Source of the DNA: Actinomycetota bacterium
GTDB taxonomy: Bacteria > Actinomycetota > Thermoleophilia > Gaiellales > Gaiellaceae
DNA length: 10,469 bases
Assembly (NCBI GenBank): GCA_005884155.1
Contig: VAXD01000071.1
Location: forward strand, 1-10,469
Reading direction: 5' to 3'
Shown: positions 5,371 through 10,469 of the stretch, piece by piece
How the letters are laid out: the number at the start of each line of letters is the position of its first letter
Position numbering within the stretch: the stretch's first letter is position 1
The notes under the pieces: generated by a model
Seen by the model: the letters and a program-made list of their open reading frames with translations, nothing else
Told to the model about the DNA's origin: nothing
Databases searched by the model: none
Translations under genes and position numbers: made by a program

Positions 5371-6446
5371 ACCGACGTGAGGGATCGTTCCGAGGGGCCG
5401 ACGTACTCCGCCGACGGCCGGAAGAGCCGGCCGGTGCGCTTCTGCTCGAGGATGTGCGCCGACCAGCCGGCGACGCGCGAGCACGCGAACATCGCGGGCG
5501 CGAGCGGCGGTGGGATCTCGGCCACGTCGAGGACGATTGCGGAGTAGTACTCGACGTTCGTCGCGAGCACCCGCTCCGGGTGCCGCTCCTGGAGCGCCTT
5601 CAGCGCGACCTGTTCCAGCTCTTCGGCCACCTCGACCTGGGGCGAGCCGAGCTCCTTCGCCGTGCGCTTGAGGATCCGCGACCGGGGGTCCTCCGCGCGG
5701 TAGATCCGGTGCCCGAAGCCCATGATCCGCTTGCCGCTCTCGAGCGCCTCGCGAACCCAGCGTTGCGGGTCGCCCAGCGCCTTGACCTCCTCGAGCATCG
5801 GCTTCACATAGGCCGGCGCCCCACCGTGCAACGGGCCCGAAAGCGCGCCGACCGCCGACGAGAGCGCCGCGCCGCAGTCCGCGCCCGTCGACGCGACGAC
5901 ACGCGCCGTGAAGGTCGAGGCGTTCAGCCCATGCTCGGCGGTGCAGATCCAGTAGGTGTCGATTGCCTTGACGTGCCGCGGGTCGGCCTCGCCGCGCCAG
6001 CGCAGCAGAAACCTCTCGGCGGCGGTCTCGCCCTGCGCGACGACATCGTCAGGCGCCGGGTCGCGCCCATCGGCCTTGGCCGCCGAGCGGGCGACGATCT
6101 CCATCATCTGCGCCGAGAGCCGTCCGAGATCCTCGCGCGCCTGCTCGTCGGAGATCTCGTTCAGCTTGCCGAGGCCCCAGACGCCGGACAGCCGCGCCGT
6201 CTCCGCCTGCAGGTCGGCGGGGGCCTTGCCGCTGAGCGCGGCAGGCTGGTACGGCTCCGGATCGGGCATCGCCGAGCTGATGTCGTCGTCGACGAGCAGC
6301 CCCCAGACCTTCTCGTAGGGCACGTGCCCGACGAGCTCCTCGATGTCGACGCCGCGGTAGCGCAGCGAGCCGCCTTCTCGGTCGGGCTCCGCGATCTCGG
6401 TCTGGACGGCGACGACTCCTTCGAGACCTGGCTTGAAGTCGTTCAT
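5367..6446 (-). CDS. Citrate synthase, second copy (Asp-to-Glu catalytic variant)
   Basis: This 359-aa protein condenses oxaloacetate and acetyl-CoA to citrate, or is a close relative such as a 2-methylcitrate synthase. The family motifs are LRYRGVDIEELV (28-39), AEHGLNASTFTARVV (170-184, catalytic His172), GPLHGGAP (204-211, His207), GFGHRIYR (243-250, catalytic His246), the substrate Arg324 in CSRVAGW and Arg343 in FRPSAEYVG. The third catalytic residue, Asp in most citrate synthases, is Glu299 here (ATNVEYYSA). From memory, mycobacterial CitA-type enzymes share this Glu. If so, it marks a subfamily rather than decay. ATG 6446 lies 31 nt downstream of the other citrate synthase stop, so the two form an operon, though a TANNNT hexamer in that gap could give it its own promoter. 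Its stop overlaps the HEAT gene start. Confidence 0.88.
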   Translation of the reverse strand: MNDFKPGLEGVVAVQTEIAEPDREGGSLRYRGVDIEELVGHVPYEKVWGLLVDDDISSAMPDPEPYQPAALSGKAPADLQAETARLSGVWGLGKLNEISDEQAREDLGRLSAQMMEIVARSAAKADGRDPAPDDVVAQGETAAERFLLRWRGEADPRHVKAIDTYWICTAEHGLNASTFTARVVASTGADCGAALSSAVGALSGPLHGGAPAYVKPMLEEVKALGDPQRWVREALESGKRIMGFGHRIYRAEDPRSRILKRTAKELGSPQVEVAEELEQVALKALQERHPERVLATNVEYYSAIVLDVAEIPPPLAPAMFACSRVAGWSAHILEQKRTGRLFRPSAEYVGPSERSLTSV

Positions 6447-6455
6447 CTGCGCGCG

Positions 6456-6461
6456 AATCTA
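6456..6461 (-). promoter_or_regulatory. Candidate internal -10 before the second citrate synthase
   Basis: On the minus strand this reads TAGATT, a TANNNT hexamer 9 nt before ATG 6446, within the 31-nt gap after the first citrate synthase. No Shine-Dalgarno is present. It could start a leaderless transcript of the second citrate synthase and the HEAT gene independent of the upstream gene. Confidence 0.3.
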
Positions 6462-6477
6462 CCGGACGCGCCGTCGT

Positions 6478-7605
6478 TCAGGCGCTGCGGACGGGCACGC
6501 GCCGCGCGTCCGGGCCGACGTACTCGCCGGCGGGCCGGATGATCTTGTTGTTCGCGTGCTGCTCGAGCACGTGAGCCGCCTGGCCTGCGACCCGGCTGCA
6601 CTCGAAGAGGGGCGTGAAGAGGTCGTTCGGGATGCCTAGATAGCGGTAGAGCGACCCGCTGTAGAGGTCGACGTTCGGCCAGAGCCCCTTCTGTTCGTGC
6701 GCCGCGCGCTCGGTCGCCTCCGTGATCGCGTACCAGTTCGGCTCGCCGCCCTCGTGCGAGAACTCCTCGGAGAGCTTCTTCAGGATCCGGGCGCGCGGAT
6801 CGGTCGTGACATAGACAGGGTGGCCGAAGCCGAAGAGCGTCTTCTTCTCCGCCAGGTAGCGCCGCACGCCATCGGGCGCGGCTTCCGGCGAACCGAATTC
6901 CTCGACCGTTCGCATCGCCGCCTCGTTGGCGCCGCCGTGCGTCGGCCCTTTGAGCGCGCAGATCGCGGCCGTGATCGCGGAGTGCATGTCGGAACCGGTT
7001 CCGGCCACGACGCGGGCTGCGAACGTGGAGGCGTTCAGCTCGTGCTCGGCGTGGAGGATCATCGCGACGTCGAATGCGCGCGCTTCCCGCTCGGTCGGGC
7101 TCTCACCGCGCAACATCGTCAGGAAGTTCTCCGCGTACGAGAGCTCCGGGTCGGGGTCGACGGGATCGAGGTCCTGGCGCAGCCGGTGATGCCGCGCGAC
7201 GATCGTCGGGAGCCGGGCGATCAGCGCGGCGGCCTTGCGGCGGTCGTTCTCGCGGTCGATCGCCGATTCGGCCGGATCCGAGAACGAGAGCAGCGACGTC
7301 GCTGTCCGCAGCAGCTCCAGCGGCGTGACGTCGTGCGCATTGCCGTCGATCAGCGTCCGGACGTTCGCCGGGAGGTCGCGCTGCGAGAGCTCCTGCTCGA
7401 ACGCGCGGAGCTCCTCGTCGCCCGGCAGGTCGCCCTCGAGCAGCAGGTAGGCGACCTCCTCGTAGGTCGCGTGCTCGGCGAGATCGGCGATGTCGTAGCC
7501 GCGGTAGCGCAGGATCCCCTGCTCCGGATCGATCGAGCAGAGCGCCGTCTCGGCGACGACGACACCGGACAGCGCGACCGACTTCTTGGAGGGCTTGTCG
7601 GCCAT
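6478..7605 (-). CDS. gltA: Citrate synthase (canonical active site)
   Basis: The 375-aa protein carries the full citrate synthase site: LRYRGYDIADLAEHATYEEV (32-51), HAEHELNASTFAARVV (185-200, catalytic His188), GPTHGGAN (220-227, His223), LFGFGHPVYV (257-266, catalytic His262), NVDLYSG (311-317, catalytic Asp313), SRVAGQAAH (337-345) and RPAGEYVGP (357-365). Its length and motifs fit the short bacterial type, which includes 2-methylcitrate synthases, so propionyl-CoA use cannot be excluded. ATG 7605 begins MADKPSKKS. The much longer open frame upstream is antisense to isocitrate dehydrogenase and was ignored. It is the first gene of the leftward operon and shares a 36-nt divergent gap with isocitrate dehydrogenase. 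A TACTCT hexamer 9 nt upstream and no Shine-Dalgarno point to a leaderless mRNA. Confidence 0.93.
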   Translation of the reverse strand: MADKPSKKSVALSGVVVAETALCSIDPEQGILRYRGYDIADLAEHATYEEVAYLLLEGDLPGDEELRAFEQELSQRDLPANVRTLIDGNAHDVTPLELLRTATSLLSFSDPAESAIDRENDRRKAAALIARLPTIVARHHRLRQDLDPVDPDPELSYAENFLTMLRGESPTEREARAFDVAMILHAEHELNASTFAARVVAGTGSDMHSAITAAICALKGPTHGGANEAAMRTVEEFGSPEAAPDGVRRYLAEKKTLFGFGHPVYVTTDPRARILKKLSEEFSHEGGEPNWYAITEATERAAHEQKGLWPNVDLYSGSLYRYLGIPNDLFTPLFECSRVAGQAAHVLEQHANNKIIRPAGEYVGPDARRVPVRSA

Positions 7606-7614
7606 GACGCGCAG

Positions 7615-7620
7615 AGAGTA
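7615..7620 (-). promoter_or_regulatory. Candidate -10 of the citrate synthase operon
   Basis: The minus strand reads TACTCT, a TANNNT hexamer ending 9 nt before ATG 7605, with no ribosome binding site between. It sits within the 36-nt divergent gap, 8 nt from the proposed -10 of the opposite gene, so the two polymerases would compete for the same DNA. Confidence 0.4.
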
Positions 7621-7628
7621 TCCGCAGC

Positions 7629-7634
7629 TAGAGT
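7629..7634 (+). promoter_or_regulatory. Candidate -10 of the icd-mdh operon (leaderless)
   Basis: TAGAGT fits TANNNT and ends 7 nt before GTG 7642, the spacing expected if transcription starts at the start codon. There is no Shine-Dalgarno in the 36-nt gap. No -35 match is evident. Confidence 0.45.
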
Positions 7635-7641
7635 CCCGGCC

Positions 7642-8733
7642 GTGGCGCACGAGGTGACGCTGATTCCCGGCGACGGCACCGGGCCCGAGTTGAGCGAGGC
7701 GACGCGCCGCGTCCTCGAGGCGACCGGCGTCGAGTTCGACTGGGACGTCCAGGAAGCGGGCGCCGACGTGATGGACCGGTACGACGGCAATCCGCTGCCG
7801 GAGCACGTCCTCGACTCGATCAAGCACACCGGCGTCGCGCTGAAGGGGCCGATCACGACCCCCGTCGGCGGCGGCTTTCGCTCGGTCAACGTCACGCTGC
7901 GCAAGACGCTCGACCTCTACGGCCAGGTGCGTCCGTGCAAGAGCTACGCCGGCGTCCGCTCGCGCTACGAGAACGTCGACCTGGTGATCGTGCGTGAGGC
8001 GACCGAGGATCTCTACGCCGGGATCGAGTACGAGGAAGGCGCGGCGCACGCCGAGGAGCTCGCGCAGTGGATCGAGGCGCACGGCGGGCGCGTTCCTCCG
8101 CGCTCGGGGATCTCGATCAAGCCGCTCTCGGTCGACGGGAGCCGGCGAATCGTCGAGTTTGCCTTCGACTACGCGCGCCGCAACGGCCGCAGCAAGGTGA
8201 CGGCCGTGCACAAGGCCAACATCATGAAGTTCTCTGACGGGCTCTTCCTGCGCGTCGCGCGCGAGGTAGCGGAGGAGAACTCCGACCTCGAGTTCGAGGA
8301 CCGGATCGTGGACAACCTCTGCATGCAGCTCGTCCAGCGGCCGGAGGAGTACGACCTCCTCGTCCTGCCGAACCTCTACGGAGACATCGTCTCCGACCTG
8401 GCCGCGGGCCTGATCGGCGGGCTCGGGCTCGCACCCGGCGGAAACTTCGGCACGCACGCCGCGGTCTTCGAGCCGACGCACGGCTCGGCGCCGAAGTACG
8501 CGGGCCAGAACAAGGTCAACCCGATGGCGATGATGCTGTCCGGGATGCTGATGCTGCGTCATCTGGAAGAGGAAGACGCGGCGAACCGGCTCGAGGAGGC
8601 GATCGCCGAAGTGATCGCCGAGGGCGAGAGCGTCACCTACGACATGAAGCCGACCCGCGACGACCCGACCGCCGTCGGCACGAGCGAGGTCGCCGATGCG
8701 ATCGTCGAGAAGCTCGGGGCGCGAGTTGCGTAG
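7642..8733 (+). CDS. icd: Isocitrate dehydrogenase (IDH/IPMDH family)
   Basis: The 363-aa enzyme oxidises isocitrate to 2-oxoglutarate and CO2. Family marks are the opening HEVTLIPGDGTGPELSEA (3-20), the isocitrate-binding loop FRSVNVTLRKTLDLYGQVRP (79-98; Ser81, Asn83, Arg87, Arg97), REATEDLYAG (118-127, Tyr125), the catalytic Lys191 in HKANIMKFSDG, metal-binding Asp248 and Asp252 in LYGDIVSDLAAG, and the cofactor loop HGSAPKYAGQNKVNP (280-294). Lys285-Tyr286 match the pair that binds the NADP phosphate in E. coli and Thermus enzymes, favouring NADP. The Ser and Asn in the substrate loop argue against isopropylmalate dehydrogenase. GTG 7642 is chosen because MAHEVTLIPGDG is the expected N-terminus. 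The open frame further upstream is antisense to citrate synthase. Its last codons overlap the malate dehydrogenase start. Confidence 0.92.
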   Translation: MAHEVTLIPGDGTGPELSEATRRVLEATGVEFDWDVQEAGADVMDRYDGNPLPEHVLDSIKHTGVALKGPITTPVGGGFRSVNVTLRKTLDLYGQVRPCKSYAGVRSRYENVDLVIVREATEDLYAGIEYEEGAAHAEELAQWIEAHGGRVPPRSGISIKPLSVDGSRRIVEFAFDYARRNGRSKVTAVHKANIMKFSDGLFLRVAREVAEENSDLEFEDRIVDNLCMQLVQRPEEYDLLVLPNLYGDIVSDLAAGLIGGLGLAPGGNFGTHAAVFEPTHGSAPKYAGQNKVNPMAMMLSGMLMLRHLEEEDAANRLEEAIAEVIAEGESVTYDMKPTRDDPTAVGTSEVADAIVEKLGARVA

Positions 8734-9655
8734 GAAGGTGACGATCGTCGGCGCCGGGAACACGGGCGCGACCTGCGCCGAGGTCCTGGCGCAGCGCGAC
8801 TACGCCGACGTCGTCCTGACCGACATCAAGGAGGGCCTGCCCCAGGGGAAGGCGCTCGACATCTCACAGATGGCGCCGATCCTCGGCTTCGAGCCGACCG
8901 TAAGCGGGACGAACTCGTACGAGGAGACCGCCGGGTCGGACGTCGTGGTAGTGACCGCCGGATTGCCGCGCCAGCCCGGCATGAGCCGCGACGACCTCGT
9001 CACGACGAACGAGAAGATCGTCGGCTCGGTGGTCGAGCAGGCGGTGGCACAGTCGCCGGACGCGATCATCATCGTGCTCTCGAACCCGCTCGACGCGATG
9101 TGCCACGTAGCCAAGAGCGTCTCGGGCTTTCCGAAGAAGCGCGTCTTTGGCCAGGCCGGGATCCTCGACACGGCGCGGTTCAGGACGTTCATCGCGTGGG
9201 AGACGAGGTCGTCGGCCAAGGACGTGCAGGCGCTCGTGCTCGGCGGGCACGGCGACCAGATGGTTCCGGTGGTGTCCGCGACGACGGTCGGCGGCGTACC
9301 GCTGACGCGGCTCGTCTCGCAGGATCGAATCGACTCGATGGTCGAGCGCACGGCCAAGGGCGGCGGCGAGGTGGTCGAGCTGCTCGGCACATCGGCGTGG
9401 TACGCCCCGGGCGCAGCGGTCGCGCAGATGGTCGATGCGGTGCTGCTCGACGAGCACCGGGTTCTGCCGTGCACCGCGTACCTCGACGGCGAGTACGGGA
9501 TCGAAGGGCTGTACATGGGGGTGCCGGTGCGGCTGGGCGCAGACGGGATCGAACACGTGCTCGAGCTCGAGCTGAGTGACGACGAGAAGCGCGCCCTCGA
9601 GGCGTCGGCGGCAGCGGTTCGCGAGGTCGTCGGCGTCCTCGGCTCCGCTGCGTAG
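8726..9655 (+). CDS. mdh: Malate dehydrogenase (LDH-like type)
   Basis: The 309-aa protein interconverts malate and oxaloacetate with NAD. It shows the Rossmann motif VGAGNTG (8-14), Asp33 for NAD ribose binding, the active-site loop GLPRQPGMSRDD (79-90) where Arg82 specifies malate over lactate and Arg88 binds substrate, VLSNPLDAM (117-125, Asn120), Arg151 in LDTARF and catalytic His175 in GGHGDQMVP. Length and motifs match the Chloroflexus-type MDH closely (309 aa). TTG 8726 gives MRRKVTIVGAGN, the expected start, and overlaps the end of icd by 8 nt. GTG 8738 would remove the first strand residues and has AGGAAG too close to serve it. A weak GGGG (8716-8719) precedes TTG. Overlap with icd implies one mRNA. 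The gene before a 182-nt gap is the last of this operon. Confidence 0.92.
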   Translation: MRRKVTIVGAGNTGATCAEVLAQRDYADVVLTDIKEGLPQGKALDISQMAPILGFEPTVSGTNSYEETAGSDVVVVTAGLPRQPGMSRDDLVTTNEKIVGSVVEQAVAQSPDAIIIVLSNPLDAMCHVAKSVSGFPKKRVFGQAGILDTARFRTFIAWETRSSAKDVQALVLGGHGDQMVPVVSATTVGGVPLTRLVSQDRIDSMVERTAKGGGEVVELLGTSAWYAPGAAVAQMVDAVLLDEHRVLPCTAYLDGEYGIEGLYMGVPVRLGADGIEHVLELELSDDEKRALEASAAAVREVVGVLGSAA

Positions 9656-9758
9656 GCGTAGCGTTGTGGAGCGATTGGCCCAAAACCGGCGCACTCCGGG
9701 CACAGACACGTGACGGTTTCGTGGGTACGCTCACAGCGGGTGGCGGGTGGACGTTCAT

Positions 9759-9775
9759 CCCCACCCAGGGTGGGG
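9759..9775. promoter_or_regulatory. 17-bp perfect inverted repeat, possible operator
   Basis: CCCCACCC (9759-9766) and GGGTGGGG (9768-9775) are exact inverted copies around one A. As RNA it could form a 7-bp stem with a CAG loop, but no T-run follows, so a terminator is unlikely. Its place about 60 nt before the SDR start suits an operator. The regulator is unknown. Confidence 0.4.
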
Positions 9776-9822
9776 TGTGCGCGTCTGAGCGGGGCGGCGC
9801 GCGCGAGGATGAAAGAGCCCTC

Positions 9823-9827
9823 GGGAG
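9823..9827 (+). promoter_or_regulatory. Weak Shine-Dalgarno of the SDR gene
   Basis: GGGAG lies 10 nt before TTG 9838 and supports that start, which follows an in-frame TGA at 9832-9834. Confidence 0.35.
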
Positions 9828-9837
9828 CGGCTGAGGC

Positions 9838-10469
9838 TTGGAGCTCGGGCTAGCCGGGCGGACGGCGATCGTCTGCGGGGCCTCCTCGGGGATGGGCCTC
9901 GCGATCGCGGAAGCACTCGCCGCCGAGGGCGCGAACGTCGCGATGTTCGCGCGCCGGCGCGACCTCCTCGCGCGCGAAGCGGAGCGCATCGGCGGCCTCG
10001 CTGTGCGCGGCGACCTCACCAACCCCGCCGACCTCAAGCGGCTCGTTGACCGCACCCTCGAGGCCTTCGGCGGCATCGACATCCTCGTCAACAACGGCGG
10101 CGGCCCGCCGCGGACGCCCGCCACCGGTCTGACCGACGAGCAGGTCGAGCAGGCGGTCGAGCTGCTCCTGGTCTCGGCCATCCGCCTGACGGGGCTCTGC
10201 CTTCCCCAGCTCGAGCGGAGCGGACACGGTCGGGTGATCAACATCACCTCGAGCTCGGTGCGCGAGCCGATCGACAACCTCGCGCTCTCGAACGCGGTCC
10301 GCCCGGGAGTGATCGGCTGGGCGAAGACGATCGCGCGCGAAGTCGGACCGAAGAAGATCACGGTCAACTCGATCGCACCGGGCCGGATCGAGACCGAGCG
10401 GCTCGCCGAGGTCTACGCGGGCAAGCCTCGCGCCGAGGATCTCGAGGAGATCCCGCTCCGGCGCTTCGG
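9838..10469 (+). CDS. Short-chain dehydrogenase-like protein, 3' end cut by window
   Basis: The first 210 codons of an SDR-type Rossmann protein are present and the frame runs past the window. The cofactor site is CGASSGMGLAIA (13-24), followed by the basic ARRR (38-41) expected for NADP, Asp59 (GDL) and NNGGG (85-89, a variant of NNAG). The region of catalysis reads INITSSSVREPIDNLALSNAVRPG (134-157 spans it): a Ser is kept at 138-140, but the usual Tyr of YxxxK aligns with Leu148 and the Lys with Asn152. The following AREVGPKKITVNSIAPGRIETERL segment is standard SDR. I recall a divergent SDR subgroup with LxLSNxxR here, usually annotated as oxidoreductase or FabG-like; substrates unknown. 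TTG 9838 is the only reasonable start after the in-frame TGA at 9832, giving MELGLAGRTAIV. No partner gene is visible. Confidence 0.82.
   Translation, partial: MELGLAGRTAIVCGASSGMGLAIAEALAAEGANVAMFARRRDLLAREAERIGGLAVRGDLTNPADLKRLVDRTLEAFGGIDILVNNGGGPPRTPATGLTDEQVEQAVELLLVSAIRLTGLCLPQLERSGHGRVINITSSSVREPIDNLALSNAVRPGVIGWAKTIAREVGPKKITVNSIAPGRIETERLAEVYAGKPRAEDLEEIPLRRF

Larger units (their letters stand above)
9656..9837. other. Intergenic region between mdh and the SDR gene
   Basis: These 182 nt contain no supported gene. They hold a tandem 7-bp repeat, GCGGGTG at 9736-9742 and 9743-9749, and the perfect inverted repeat at 9759-9775. A hairpin followed by a T-run, as in a rho-independent terminator, is not seen. 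Two short open frames (GTG 9666, 15 aa, and GTG 9721, 37 aa) look like chance. The region must hold the SDR promoter; TACGCT at 9726-9731 fits TANNNT but is not convincing. Confidence 0.5.

Noticed and set aside
5454..6542. A 362-aa plus-strand frame opposite the second citrate synthase
   Set aside because: The Arg/Leu/Ala-rich product has no recognisable motif, and the opposite strand encodes a full citrate synthase.
6697..8733. A 678-aa open frame on the plus strand extending isocitrate dehydrogenase upstream
   Set aside because: Its first 315 codons are antisense to citrate synthase. The enzyme N-terminus is recognisable only from GTG 7642.
6478..8763. A 761-aa open frame on the minus strand extending citrate synthase upstream
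   Set aside because: The first half is antisense to the well-supported isocitrate dehydrogenase, has low-complexity Arg/Asp/Val composition, and the citrate synthase homology begins at ATG 7605.
9736..9775. A possible G-quadruplex in the gap before the SDR gene
   Set aside because: The G-runs of three or more are split by a 20-nt interval, too long for a stable quadruplex.
9721..9834. A 37-aa open frame from GTG 9721 and a 15-aa frame from GTG 9666
   Set aside because: There is no Shine-Dalgarno or recognisable protein, and the Gly/Arg-rich composition is as expected from GC-rich non-coding DNA.

Overview
The window is a gene-dense, very GC-rich bacterial chromosome segment. Composition, frequent GTG and TTG starts, weak or absent Shine-Dalgarno sequences with TANNNT hexamers close to start codons, and the protein types (a hydrolase-cyclase fusion like mycobacterial Rv1900c, an ArsR/SRPBCC pair, tandem citrate synthases) suggest an actinobacterium. 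From memory of similar proteins I would guess the Thermoleophilia (Gaiellales/Solirubrobacterales). That placement is inference.

Layout. Bases 1-479 (+) hold the C-terminal part of an ATP-type PEP carboxykinase. Convergent to it at 476-1825 (-) is an alpha/beta-hydrolase fused to a class III nucleotide cyclase. At 1883-2694 (+) lies a Xer-type tyrosine recombinase broken by a frameshift that looks like a deletion of about 16 nt. An ArsR regulator (2718-3032) and an SRPBCC/AHSA1 protein (3032-3493) follow as a coupled pair, with a near-perfect inverted repeat over the arsR start codon. A 74-aa helical protein (3490-3714, -) separates this pair from an intact XerD-like recombinase (3769-4692, +) and a 54-aa membrane-anchored zinc-ribbon protein (4712-4876, +).

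From 4873 to 9655 is a central-carbon divergon. Leftward run a canonical citrate synthase (7605 to 6478), a second citrate synthase whose catalytic Asp is replaced by Glu (6446 to 5367), and a HEAT-like protein coupled to it through a TTGA overlap (5370 to 4873). Rightward, from the same 36-nt divergent promoter gap, run isocitrate dehydrogenase (7642-8733) and malate dehydrogenase (8726-9655), whose reading frames overlap. Together these make, oxidise and regenerate TCA intermediates, and the PEP carboxykinase at the left edge links oxaloacetate to gluconeogenesis. After a 182-nt non-coding stretch with a perfect inverted repeat, a short-chain dehydrogenase-like gene lacking the usual Tyr/Lys pair runs off the right end.

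I found no tRNA, rRNA, CRISPR array, insertion sequence or convincing rho-independent terminator. All three convergent gene pairs overlap by exactly 4 bp at their stop codons. I see no clear undescribed multi-gene system. The best leads are the HEAT/tandem citrate synthase operon, the unusual residues in the cyclase, citrate synthase and SDR active sites, and the compact divergent, probably leaderless promoters.
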